Assembly (NCBI GenBank): GCA_002163135.1
Contig: MAAN01000025.1
Coordinates: forward strand, 1 to 64,000
Length of the DNA stretch: 64,000 nucleotides
From: Alphaproteobacteria bacterium 46_93_T64
GTDB taxonomy: Bacteria > Pseudomonadota > Alphaproteobacteria > Sneathiellales > Sneathiellaceae
Reading direction: 5' to 3'
Below, one piece after another: positions 8,943-18,317 of the stretch (positions within the stretch are counted from its first letter, which is position 1; every line of letters begins with the position of its first letter). A program made the position numbers and the translations under genes. A model generated the notes under the pieces. That model did not search any database and was not told where the DNA came from. It worked only from the letters and a program-made list of their open reading frames with translations.

Positions 8943-9506
8943 TTAATCTATTTGAGCATCAATGAGTAGGGCCGCTGCCGCACGTGCAGGTGCTATGACG
9001 CCTTCTGGTCCTCGTATATGTGCCGTTACAATGGCACCTTCCTTCAAAAGTAAAAGCTGTTCCGCCAACTCATTAGGGTTCTTTGCGCCTGCTTGTGTCG
9101 CGATATCAAGCATGAAGCCCAGAAACAGTTTTTTGTGTTCTGCGGCGGTCGCATGGATGGGGGAACTGTGAAGCGGATATTCACCCGAGGCCTTAATAAA
9201 CATACAACCGTTAAACTCTACACCGTTAATCCATTCATCGAGAACATCGAATAACGCTAGCAACTGATCCTTTGGGGTTTTCCCCAATTCTTCTACGCGT
9301 CTGAATATTTGATTTCTAAAAAGTTCATCCCGGAGACGCAAAGTAGCAATAATCAAATCATCTTTTGTGCGGAAATGTTTGTACATGGATGTTTTTGATA
9401 TGCCGGTTTCCTTGACAATCTTGTCCATTCCAGTGGCATGAAAACCGTCCCGATAAAAAATATTTAAAGCTTTTTGAATCAATTCATCGCGTTTTGAAGC
9501 GCTCAT
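8943..9506 (-). CDS. TetR/AcrR-family transcriptional regulator
   Basis: MSASKRDELIQKALNIFYRDGFHATGMDKIVKETGISKTSMYKHFRTKDDLI HTH; start set at the internal Met. Confidence 0.9.
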   Translation of the reverse strand: MSASKRDELIQKALNIFYRDGFHATGMDKIVKETGISKTSMYKHFRTKDDLIIATLRLRDELFRNQIFRRVEELGKTPKDQLLALFDVLDEWINGVEFNGCMFIKASGEYPLHSSPIHATAAEHKKLFLGFMLDIATQAGAKNPNELAEQLLLLKEGAIVTAHIRGPEGVIAPARAAAALLIDAQID

Positions 9507-9519
9507 AACTCTCACCAAG

Positions 9520-9535
9520 TGTACAGATCGGTTCA
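9520..9535. promoter_or_regulatory. Putative TetR operator 1
   Basis: TGTACAGATCGGTTCA, imperfect palindrome just upstream of the tetR start. Confidence 0.6.
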
Positions 9536-9647
9536 GACCATAATTGACCACGAATTCGTGATTAGTATATACAATATTGTAAAATAAAGAAAAAATAAAC
9601 CCAATATATTTTGACTTCAAATATTACAAAAAATAATTTGACATACA

Positions 9648-9663
9648 TGTACCGATCAGTACA
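9648..9663. promoter_or_regulatory. Putative TetR operator 2
   Basis: TGTACCGATCAGTACA near-perfect palindrome next to TTGACA (9638-9643), upstream of the divergent operon. Confidence 0.65.
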
Positions 9664-9706
9664 TCTTAACTTCAAGAGCGACGAACTTAGGAAAGAGAGT
9701 AGTGCC

Positions 9707-10120
9707 GTGACAGAAAAGCTTATCCCCCCATTCACCCACGAAACAGCACTTAAGAAAGTCCAATTAGCCGAGGACAATTGGAACAGTCGAGACCCTGAGC
9801 GGGTATCTCTTGCGTATACGGTAAATTCTGAGTGGAGAAATAGAGATATTTTTCTAACTGGCCGCGACGCCATCAAGGAATTTTTGTTTGGCAAATGGGA
9901 CCGAGAAGAAGAGTACCGGTTGAAGAAAGAGCTCTGGGCTTACACGGGCAATCGGATTTCCGTTCGTTTCGAATATGAATGGCACGATCAAGACGGACAA
10001 TGGTTCCGCACTCATGGGAATGAACAGTGGGAATTTGATGATGATGGATTGATGCGCCGTCGCGACGCCAGCTTAAACGACTACAAAATTGAAGTAACTG
10101 ACCGTCGAATTGGCGTTTAA
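9707..10120 (+). CDS. NTF2-like / DUF1348-like small protein
   Basis: [15 protein letters not shown]...W RNRD...GRDAIKEFL; probable GTG start at 9707. Confidence 0.75.
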   Translation: MTEKLIPPFTHETALKKVQLAEDNWNSRDPERVSLAYTVNSEWRNRDIFLTGRDAIKEFLFGKWDREEEYRLKKELWAYTGNRISVRFEYEWHDQDGQWFRTHGNEQWEFDDDGLMRRRDASLNDYKIEVTDRRIGV

Positions 10121-10130
10121 CCAAAGGAAT

Positions 10131-10757
10131 ATGATGATGACTGATGTATTGAAAATTTACGGTTTTCCGCTATCTGGACACTCTCACAGAGTTGAGCTTT
10201 TTGCTAACCTCGCAGGCCTTGAACATAAGTACGTTCTTGTCGATTTGGCGGCTGGAGAGCATAAAAAAGAGCCATTCTTGAAGTTGAACCCTTTTGGGCA
10301 AGTGCCGGCTATTGAAGATGGGGATGTTGTCCTCGCAGATTCAAACGCCATTCTTGTCTACTTGGCGAAGAAATACGCACCAGACTGGTTGCCTTCTGAT
10401 CCCTTAATTGAGGCAGAAATCCAGCGACTGTTATCTGTGGCTGCTGGGGAGATAAAATATGGCCCCGCATTGGCTCGACTTGCAACAGTTTTTGGTGCGG
10501 CTGTAGATGTTGAAAAAGCAACTGATCTTTCCAATCTCGTGTTCGGACGAATAGAGAAACACCTCGAAGGTAGAGATTGGGCTGTAGGTGAAATGCCAAC
10601 AATTGCAGATGTCGCGCTATATTCTTATACAGCGCATGCGCCGGAGGGGAACGTTGATTTGGCTCCCTATCCGAATATCCTAAATTGGCTTGCCCGTATC
10701 GAAGCACTTCCCGGGTTCGTAGGGATGCCAGTAACTAAAGTGGGTCTTGTCGCTTAA
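10131..10757 (+). CDS. Glutathione S-transferase family protein
   Basis: LKIYGFPLSGHSHRVELFANLAGLEHKYVLVDLAAGEHKKEPFLKLNPFGQVPAIEDGD. Confidence 0.9.
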   Translation: MMMTDVLKIYGFPLSGHSHRVELFANLAGLEHKYVLVDLAAGEHKKEPFLKLNPFGQVPAIEDGDVVLADSNAILVYLAKKYAPDWLPSDPLIEAEIQRLLSVAAGEIKYGPALARLATVFGAAVDVEKATDLSNLVFGRIEKHLEGRDWAVGEMPTIADVALYSYTAHAPEGNVDLAPYPNILNWLARIEALPGFVGMPVTKVGLVA

Positions 10758-10781
10758 CACATAATATTGGGAGTTCTATTA

Positions 10782-12851
10782 ATGCCTGGGCAAACTTCAA
10801 ACTCAAACGAGAAAAAATCCCCTTTTCATGAGGGGGAAATCGCAGCGCAAAACCGACTTGGTGTCGCTGAGAAGATGGAGAAGTTTGCCCGAAAGGTGGT
10901 TCGGCCATATATGCCCGATCAGCATAGAGAGTTCTTTGCAGAACTCCCGATCCTTTACGTAGGACATGTGGATGAAGAGGGCTGGCCTTGGGCAACTGCC
11001 GTAACCGGAAAATCCGGTTTTTTGAAAACTCCGTCAAAAACAACGCTTCAGCTCGATACGATGCCAATTCAAAGTGATCCGCTTTTTAAGGGATTGCAGA
11101 ACGGCCGAAAGCTTGGGTTTCTTGGTCTCGACGCTCAGTCACGACGTCGTAACCGGTTAAATGGATTTATAGAGAACGTTACTGAAGGTGGATTTGAAGT
11201 ATCTGTTGATCAATCCTTTGGTAATTGTCCGCAATATATTCAAACACGAAACTATAATTTTGTGCGGGAACCGGGAGCTGTTGGGAGTTTGGCGGCGCGT
11301 GACGATTTCCTAGATATAGATGAAGATACCGCAGCCTTTATTGAAGGTGCGGATACTTTCTTTGTATCAAGCAGTGTGGCTTCTGAGCCAGATGACAGAA
11401 CCAGCGGCGTAGATATGTCTCATCGAGGTGGAAGGCCGGGTTTTGTTAAAGTAGTGAGTAACACTCTGACAATTCCCGATTACACCGGTAATTTTCACTT
11501 CAATACCATTGGTAATTTCCTAATTAATCCGAAAGCGGGTCTACTTTTCATCAATTACGGAACAGGTGATATGTTGCAGATGACCGGCCGTGTCGAAATC
11601 CTTTGGGAAGATCCGGCTTATGAGCATTTTCAAGGAGCTGAACGAGCGTGGACATTCACGCTTGAAAGAGGAATGTGGCTGAAAGACGCGTTGCCCATCC
11701 GTTTTGAGTTTGGTGAAATGTCGTTAAATTCGCTACTAACTGGAAACTGGCAAGAAGCAGAGGCGCAAAAAGCGGCAGATGATCTCAAAAATCAGTGGCG
11801 AAACTACAAAGTTATTGATGCCATAGAAGAGAGCAATTCCGTAAGATCCATTTATCTGCAAGCGGATGACGATGCAGGTTTGCTTTCCTTTAAGTCAGGT
11901 CAGTTTCTAACAGTACAGTTGCCAGGGGTGAACAGTACAATCCCGTTAATCCGTACCTATACACTTTCGTCCTCGCCGCTTGATAAGTCCTATCGTATTT
12001 CGGTGAAAAGGGATGGCGTAGCTTCGTCATACCTGCACGATGAATTGAACGTTGGAGATGTGTTAATTGCGAGAGCTCCCAGCGGTGCTTTTGTATTCGA
12101 TCCGCAAGAAGCAAAACCAGCAGTGTTGCTTGCTGGTGGTATTGGGATCACGCCAATGGTTTCCATGATGAGGGATGCTTTACAAGATGGATTTAGAAAT
12201 CGAAACTTGAGACAAGTCACTTTAATTCATAGTGCAAAAAGTAGTGGCGATCGCGCTTTCTTCGAAGAAATTGGCGAATTGACGAGACAAGCCGGTGGTC
12301 AATTTGCATATGCGTCTTTGTTGTCAAGCATTGGCGTGAACGAAAAATTAGGTGTCGATTATCACGCTGAAGGGCGTGTCACGGAAGATTTGCTGCGCCA
12401 GCTTGCAACAGAAACTAGTGCCGAATATTACTTGTGTGGACCTGCGTCTTTCATGTCATCCCTGTATAACTTGCTAAGGAACCTTGGTGTAAAAGACCGT
12501 GATATCCATGCGGAAGCATTCGGTCCAGCCTCTCTCGTTCGCATTCCGGATGAGGGTCAAGCGCAGCCTTCAAGCACGCCTGCAGAAGAGGCACTCGTTT
12601 CGTTTTCAAAATCAGGCGTAGAGCTGCTTTGGCGTAAAGAAGACGGCAATTTGTTGGATTTTGCAGAAAAACATGGCTTAATTCCAGCATACGGATGCAG
12701 GAATGGAGCCTGCGGAAGTTGCGCCGTATCAATTAAATCTGGCGCCGTTAGCTATTGTGATCCGCCAACAGCAGGACCTGCAGAAGATCAGGCACTCTTG
12801 TGTTGTGCAAAACCTGAAGAAGGCGCAGGGGATTTGATCCTGGATCTCTAA
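10782..12851 (+). CDS. PNPOx-like flavin-binding domain fused to FAD/NAD ferredoxin-reductase and 2Fe-2S ferredoxin domains
   Basis: N-terminal PNPOx-like region (LPILYVGHVDEEGWPWATAVTG), FNR-like RTYTLSSSP / GGIGITPMVSM, C-terminal CRNGACGSCAV. Confidence 0.88.
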   Translation: MPGQTSNSNEKKSPFHEGEIAAQNRLGVAEKMEKFARKVVRPYMPDQHREFFAELPILYVGHVDEEGWPWATAVTGKSGFLKTPSKTTLQLDTMPIQSDPLFKGLQNGRKLGFLGLDAQSRRRNRLNGFIENVTEGGFEVSVDQSFGNCPQYIQTRNYNFVREPGAVGSLAARDDFLDIDEDTAAFIEGADTFFVSSSVASEPDDRTSGVDMSHRGGRPGFVKVVSNTLTIPDYTGNFHFNTIGNFLINPKAGLLFINYGTGDMLQMTGRVEILWEDPAYEHFQGAERAWTFTLERGMWLKDALPIRFEFGEMSLNSLLTGNWQEAEAQKAADDLKNQWRNYKVIDAIEESNSVRSIYLQADDDAGLLSFKSGQFLTVQLPGVNSTIPLIRTYTLSSSPLDKSYRISVKRDGVASSYLHDELNVGDVLIARAPSGAFVFDPQEAKPAVLLAGGIGITPMVSMMRDALQDGFRNRNLRQVTLIHSAKSSGDRAFFEEIGELTRQAGGQFAYASLLSSIGVNEKLGVDYHAEGRVTEDLLRQLATETSAEYYLCGPASFMSSLYNLLRNLGVKDRDIHAEAFGPASLVRIPDEGQAQPSSTPAEEALVSFSKSGVELLWRKEDGNLLDFAEKHGLIPAYGCRNGACGSCAVSIKSGAVSYCDPPTAGPAEDQALLCCAKPEEGAGDLILDL

Positions 12852-12949
12852 AAAAGCCTGGATCAGGTTGACAGGCTGGTTCTGTTTTGGAAAGGTAATT
12901 TGAAATTTTCAATGAGCCCGGAAGTGGCACAGATAAAAAGAAGGACGCA

Positions 12950-13558
12950 ATGCTCAAATTACACCACGCCAAAGGAAGTCGGTCTGCCCGGATTATATGG
13001 TTGCTCGAAGAGTTGGGATTAGAATACGAGATAAATGAACTTGAGTTTCATCCGCGTGCGTTGAAGACAGATGAACACAAGAAACGACACCCTTTGGGCC
13101 GGGTTCCTGTTCTGCAGGACGGTGACGTAACACTTTTTGAATCTGGAGCGATTATTCAATACATTTTGGCGCGGTACGCTGATGGCAACCTTTACCCTGC
13201 TACTGATGATCCTGCCTTTCCAGCTTACCTGCAATGGTTTCATTACGTTGAAGGCACGCTGATGCCGCCGATCGGTACGATCGTAACGCAAACGGTTCTT
13301 TTACCGCCCGAAAGGCGGAACGCCGATGTATTGGCTATGGCTGAACGTTTGGCCAGTAAAGTGTTAGGTCCCATAAACACAGTGCTTATCGATAATGAAT
13401 ATTTGATCGGAGACTTTAGTGCAGCTGATGTTATGCTAGGTCATGCCGTGGCTATGTGTGCGAACCTTCAGCTTGTAAATGATGGTCACCCAAATCTTCA
13501 AGCTTATGTGGAACGCATCAAGTTGCGCCCAGCGTTTGCAAAAGCGATGTCCCTATAA
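12950..13558 (+). CDS. Glutathione S-transferase family protein
   Basis: LKLHHAKGSRSARIIWLLEELGLEYEI...HPLGRVPVLQDGDVTLFESGAIIQYI. Confidence 0.9.
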   Translation: MLKLHHAKGSRSARIIWLLEELGLEYEINELEFHPRALKTDEHKKRHPLGRVPVLQDGDVTLFESGAIIQYILARYADGNLYPATDDPAFPAYLQWFHYVEGTLMPPIGTIVTQTVLLPPERRNADVLAMAERLASKVLGPINTVLIDNEYLIGDFSAADVMLGHAVAMCANLQLVNDGHPNLQAYVERIKLRPAFAKAMSL

Positions 13559-13560
13559 TT

Positions 13561-14208
13561 TTGGCGAAAGAACCTCAAATGATCATTATTCACCACTTAA
13601 ACGACTCTCGTTCACAACGTATTCTATGGTTGCTTGAGGAATTGGGGCTGGAATATAAGGTCAACCGGTATGAACGGGATGCGGAAACCAGATTAGCCCC
13701 ACCTGCATTGCTTGAAGTACATCCTCTTGGCAAGTCGCCAGTCTTAGAGGAGGATAGTCTGAAAATTCACGAAACCGGTGCAATTGTTGAATACATAATC
13801 GACAAATATGACGACGGGAAACTGGCACCAAAGCGTGATAGCATTGAGCATATCCGTTACACAGAATGGATACATTATGCTGAAGGCTCGGCCATGTTGC
13901 CGCTGCTATTACGTCTATATACGAGCCGCCTTGGTGATGCCGCCGCACCGTTGATGCCGCGCATCGATGGAGAGACGATTAATCACTTCTCGTATTTAAG
14001 TAAATCACTTGGGGAGAATGATTATTTCCTAGGGGATGAGCTGAGCGCTGCTGATATTATGTTGTCCTTCCCTATAGAGGCGGCAAACATGCGTGGCGGT
14101 TTGGCCAAGCTTCCAAATCTTGCTGAATTTGTGAAACGAATTCAGGCGCGCCCTGCGTACAAAAAAGCGCTGGAAAGAGGCGGGGAATACTCGTTTTTCA
14201 TCAAATAA
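13561..14208 (+). CDS. Glutathione S-transferase family protein
   Basis: IIHHLNDSRSQRILWLLEELGLEYKV...HPLGKSPVLEEDSLKIHETGAIVEYI; start could be TTG 13561 or ATG 13579. Confidence 0.9.
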   Translation: MAKEPQMIIIHHLNDSRSQRILWLLEELGLEYKVNRYERDAETRLAPPALLEVHPLGKSPVLEEDSLKIHETGAIVEYIIDKYDDGKLAPKRDSIEHIRYTEWIHYAEGSAMLPLLLRLYTSRLGDAAAPLMPRIDGETINHFSYLSKSLGENDYFLGDELSAADIMLSFPIEAANMRGGLAKLPNLAEFVKRIQARPAYKKALERGGEYSFFIK

Positions 14209-14241
14209 AGATCGCAATAATAAGAAACTGGAAAAATAAGT

Positions 14242-14940
14242 ATGATTGATGTGATCGGATTGTCTTCATCGGATGTACCAGATGCTTGGACTAAAAGTAC
14301 CGAATATGTGGATTTTGAAAGCTTAAGCGTAAAAGCATTTGTTTCAAAAGCTCTCAAAGGTATGGACGATGGGTCGGATACAGACAAAGCTATATGCCTT
14401 TTTAACGCTGTTCGGGATGATATGAGATACGACCCATATCAGCTCGGTTTTATAGCGGACGAGTATAAAGCAAGCTATGTAGCAGAGTTATCTGGTGCAT
14501 ATTGCGTTCCAAAGGCAATCCTTTTAGCGGCATGTTTGCGAAGTGTTGGCATTCCTGCAGGTGTTGGATTTGCGGATGTAAAAAACCATCTGAATTCAGC
14601 AAAGCTCGCTGATTTGATGGAAACAGATGTGTTTTCCTATCACGGTTACGTTGCATTGAAACTTGGCAGTCAAACGTTCAAAGTAACGCCGACCTTTAAC
14701 CGGGATCTTTGCGAACGTTTTGGTGTGCGAGCCATTGAATTTGATGCAACAGCTGATGCGCTTTTCCACGAATACGACGCGGAAAAGCGTAAGCATATGG
14801 AATATATCAAAGATCGCGGTATCTTTGAAAATCCGCCAATGCAGGAAATTTTGCAAGATCTAGGCGAGATTTACACAAAGATGAAAGCAATGCGAGACAG
14901 TGAACTTCAACTCGAAGAGGATCCTGAGTTCGCGGCTTGA
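14242..14940 (+). CDS. Transglutaminase-like cysteine-protease-fold protein
   Basis: AYCVPKAILLAACLRSVGIPAGVGFADVKNH, YHGYVALKLGSQTFKVTPTFN. Confidence 0.75.
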   Translation: MIDVIGLSSSDVPDAWTKSTEYVDFESLSVKAFVSKALKGMDDGSDTDKAICLFNAVRDDMRYDPYQLGFIADEYKASYVAELSGAYCVPKAILLAACLRSVGIPAGVGFADVKNHLNSAKLADLMETDVFSYHGYVALKLGSQTFKVTPTFNRDLCERFGVRAIEFDATADALFHEYDAEKRKHMEYIKDRGIFENPPMQEILQDLGEIYTKMKAMRDSELQLEEDPEFAA

Positions 14941-16115
14941 ACAGTTTGTGTATTCTTCGGTCTGGCTAGTTTCAAAAAATAATGAATACCCAAGCCCGCA
15001 AGCAATCCCCAAAAAGGGGCCCCGACGGTGAGGAGCGTCAATCCTGAAGCTGTTATGGCAAAGGTAATGAACGCGGCCTCACGTTCCTCGCCAACTTCAA
15101 GTGCTATTTTCAAGCTGTTAGAAATTGTACTTACGAGTGCGAGCCCGGCGATCGCCATGATTAGTTCTCGTGGAAATAATGTGAACAGAGCTGTTACTGT
15201 CGCGCCAAATAACCCCATCAATAAGACGAATATGCCTGCCCAAATGGTTGCATAATACCGTTTTGCAGGATTTGGATCCACGACTTCGCTCATACAAATT
15301 GAAGCGGTGATTGCGCCCAAATTAAATGCGTAACCACCAAATGGTGCGAAGAATAGTCCTGTGATTCCACTCCACGTAATTAGGGGAGAGGCTGGTGTTT
15401 TATAGCCGTGTGCTCTTAATACCGCGATCCCGGGAATGTTTTGCGAGGCCATAGTGACAATGAATAAAGGAACGCCAACTCCCAGTATAATGGGAAGTGA
15501 AAAGCTTGGTGTCGTCCAAACAGGCACCGTTAGAGAAAGCGCAATTCCTTCATTGTTCAAGGTACCGTTTAAAGCAGCAAAAATGACACCAACAACAAGA
15601 GTAATTGGGATCACATACCGCGGTTGATACCGTTTTCCCACCACATATGTCGCAAGCATCAAAAACACCATGGAAAATTCAGTTTGCAGCGCTGAAAACG
15701 CATTTAGTCCAAAGCTGAGGAGCACGCCAGCGAGCATGGCAGCTGCAATCGATTGCGGGACATACTCCATAATTTTTTCAAACCATTTGGTAATGCCGCA
15801 AAGGGTTAGCAGGAAGGAGCAAAAAAGAAAGGCGCCAACGGCATCCCCCATAGGGACACCGGGAAGGCTGGTCACTAATAACGCCGCACCCGGAGTTGAC
15901 CATGCAATAATGACAGGCGCCTTGTACTTCATCGATAAGGCTATACCGCAAAGACCCATGCCAACACCGACGGACCACATCCACGAACTGATCTTGTCAG
16001 GGCTAGCACCGCTGGCAGCGGCGGCCTGAAATACAATGGCTGCAGCGCTTGTGTAACCAACAAGCATGGCAACGAAACCAGAGGCGATATACGGAAGCGC
16101 AAAAAATCTCAACAT
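14907..16115 (-). CDS. BenE-family benzoate/H+ symporter-like transporter
   Basis: FVAMLVGYTSAAAIVFQAAAASGASPDKISSWMW...IIAWSTPGAALL; start set at MLRFFALPY. Confidence 0.85.
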   Translation of the reverse strand: MLRFFALPYIASGFVAMLVGYTSAAAIVFQAAAASGASPDKISSWMWSVGVGMGLCGIALSMKYKAPVIIAWSTPGAALLVTSLPGVPMGDAVGAFLFCSFLLTLCGITKWFEKIMEYVPQSIAAAMLAGVLLSFGLNAFSALQTEFSMVFLMLATYVVGKRYQPRYVIPITLVVGVIFAALNGTLNNEGIALSLTVPVWTTPSFSLPIILGVGVPLFIVTMASQNIPGIAVLRAHGYKTPASPLITWSGITGLFFAPFGGYAFNLGAITASICMSEVVDPNPAKRYYATIWAGIFVLLMGLFGATVTALFTLFPRELIMAIAGLALVSTISNSLKIALEVGEEREAAFITFAITASGLTLLTVGAPFWGLLAGLGIHYFLKLARPKNTQTVQAANSGSSSS

Positions 16116-16157
16116 TTTGGATCTTTCCAGAGATAGAAATGGGGTTTCTTCGGCGGG

Positions 16158-16167
16158 CGTTATAACG
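16158..16167. promoter_or_regulatory. Palindrome CGTTATAACG, copy 1
   Basis: Perfect 10-bp palindrome in the benE/xre divergent intergenic region. Confidence 0.6.
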
Positions 16168-16193
16168 TACGATGGGGTACCGTATCTTCTGTG

Positions 16194-16203
16194 CGTTATA
16201 ACG
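16194..16203. promoter_or_regulatory. Palindrome CGTTATAACG, copy 2
   Basis: Identical palindrome, 36 bp from copy 1; both sit in GCGTTATAACGT context. Confidence 0.6.
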
Positions 16204-16225
16204 TCCAGCATAAAATGAGCGTATT

Positions 16226-16801
16226 TTGGAAAACCCGACAGAACATTTACCGCAGAATTTGAAATGCCTTCGAGATCGAAAAGCGTGGAGCTTAAGCAAA
16301 GCTGCCTGCGAAACCGGAGTAAGTAAGGCTATGCTTGGTCAGATTGAGCGAGGGGAGTCCAGTCCAACCATTGCCACTCTTTGGAAAATAGCGACAGGTT
16401 TTGATACTTCGCTTTCCTACTTGATGGAAAGAAGGGCGACTGATGAAGAAAGAAAATCGGTTCTAAGCAAGGATGCTAATTTAATAAGGCGCGCGATTGC
16501 GGAAGATGGAATGCTGGTTGCGGCGCTTCAGACTTATGATCCAGATTTAGGGTTTGATTTTCTTGAACTAACTTTCCCCGATGGATATGAGCGGCATTCA
16601 GAAGCCCATAAAACTGGTGTGACTGAATTTGTCGTCGTTCTAGATGGAGAGATGGAAGTTCAAACAGAGGGCGAGTGGTATAAACTACGAAAAGGGCAGT
16701 CCCTACGTTTTCACGGGGACTTGGGGCACGCTTACCGCAACAATTCAGGTGCTGCGGCAACCGTACACTGTGTTATCCATTATCCAAAAGAGCAAGATTA
16801 A
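16226..16801 (+). CDS. XRE-family regulator with C-terminal cupin sensor domain
   Basis: HTH LSKAACETGVSKAMLGQIERGESSPTIATLWKIA plus cupin-like EFVVVLDGEMEVQTEGEWYKLRKGQSLRFHGDLGHAYRN. Confidence 0.9.
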   Translation: MENPTEHLPQNLKCLRDRKAWSLSKAACETGVSKAMLGQIERGESSPTIATLWKIATGFDTSLSYLMERRATDEERKSVLSKDANLIRRAIAEDGMLVAALQTYDPDLGFDFLELTFPDGYERHSEAHKTGVTEFVVVLDGEMEVQTEGEWYKLRKGQSLRFHGDLGHAYRNNSGAAATVHCVIHYPKEQD

Positions 16802-17207
16802 GTCTTCATTCGCTCATGTGCGGGTGTTTCTGGATCAAGGTGGTGAAAAGGTTGCAAGTCTATTGTAAAGATCGCCATATCGGGTTTATCAAAAATGCCG
16901 GGATTATCTAGGGTCCCAACTTTTATCACCACAGCACCCGGCCGAGTTGGAGATTTTGTTAGAATGTGGGTACCGCAATTCTCGCAAAATTCTCGGGTTC
17001 TTGGGCTCTCCAGATCGTCACGAGCAAAAGATTTCGGGGTGCCTTCTGTATACTTAAAACCTGCTTCGGACATGACAATGAATGCGTTGGGGTGACCACC
17101 TGAGATGTACTGGCATTCTCGGCAATGGCAGTTCCCTTTACAATCGGATCCCCTTCAGCTTCGTATTTAAGCTGTCCGCAATAACAATGGCCTGTTTGTT
17201 TCATCAT
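16798..17207 (-). pseudogene. GFA-family (CENP-V/GFA-like) gene disrupted by a frameshift
   Basis: MMKQTGHCYCGQLKYEAEGDPIVKG in one frame, then NCHCRECQYISGGHPNAFIVMSEAGFKY...CENCGTHI in another; shift near 17131-17140. Confidence 0.8.
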
Positions 17208-17276
17208 GTTGTCTCTCTGTTTCTGGTTTTCGGAAAGATTATCACTAATGTTGAACGTGTGACTATTCTTCTTTCA

Positions 17277-18203
17277 TTAGATGGCAAGCCGGGCCTCCCA
17301 ATTATTTTGCTGAACTTCTATAGCAATCAGATCGAGTAAAAGTTGAACCATGGCTTCCGCCAGTCGGGTCGCGGGGCGATCCTTTAGTTGTCCAATATAT
17401 AATTTTCTCGTGAGGGCTGGAGAGATGATGGGCCGGGAATGAAGGGCGCCACTTTCCAAATGCTGCGCAACAAATACACGTGGGGCCAGAGTACAAGCCA
17501 GACCTGCAAGCAATCCTGTTACCATGCCGTTTACGGAGTTAAGTTGCAAAGGAATGCCGGCTTCCAACTTACTAAGAAGGCCCGGGCGGTCGATGACAGC
17601 ACGTGTGGAAACACCTTCACGTAAAAGCAATGTCGGAAGTAAGCTTAGTTCATCATAGGTTATAGGATCATCGCTCGTCCCGATTATTGAAGCCTTTCCA
17701 ACACACATCAGATCCTCTTCCAACACAGGACGCATTGTAACTCGGTCATCTTTTTGAGGATTGTAAAAAAGGGAGATATCGACATCTGACGACAATAAAT
17801 TTGTGAATGTACTAGCAGATAGGCTTTCTACAATGGACAGCTTCACATCCGGAAAATCCTTCAACACAGACTGCATCAAGGGAAGACCGATCGTATTCAT
17901 GACCGAAAAAGGTATGCCGATTGCTATATCGCCGCCTACTATTTCTGACTCTTGGCGAATGTCCTGCTCAGCTAATTTAACCGCCTTTAATATCAATCTT
18001 GCATGCTCATATAATTTAATACCTGCAGCGGTAGGCTCCATTCCTCTGGGTTTTCGCGTAAAGAGCTGAACCCCGAGTTCATTTTCCAGATTTGATAAAT
18101 GATGGCTAATCGCCGATTGTGCGACGCTACAAGCAATTGCCGCGTGAGACAGGTTTTTGTGCTCAAAAATTGCCGAATAGTACTTAAGTTGCCGAATATC
18201 CAT
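17277..18203 (-). CDS. LysR-family transcriptional regulator
   Basis: MDIRQLKYYSAIFEHKNLSHAAIACSVAQSAISHHLSNLENELGVQLFTR. Confidence 0.95.
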   Translation of the reverse strand: MDIRQLKYYSAIFEHKNLSHAAIACSVAQSAISHHLSNLENELGVQLFTRKPRGMEPTAAGIKLYEHARLILKAVKLAEQDIRQESEIVGGDIAIGIPFSVMNTIGLPLMQSVLKDFPDVKLSIVESLSASTFTNLLSSDVDISLFYNPQKDDRVTMRPVLEEDLMCVGKASIIGTSDDPITYDELSLLPTLLLREGVSTRAVIDRPGLLSKLEAGIPLQLNSVNGMVTGLLAGLACTLAPRVFVAQHLESGALHSRPIISPALTRKLYIGQLKDRPATRLAEAMVQLLLDLIAIEVQQNNWEARLAI

Positions 18204-18317
18204 TTAACCAATCCAATTTCTAGAACGTTACCATTCAAAGATTATATTTTTAAGATGGCGTGTGACGCAATAGCGTGATGTCATAATCTTGTCATTAAAT
18301 TAGTAGGTCGGGTAAAA

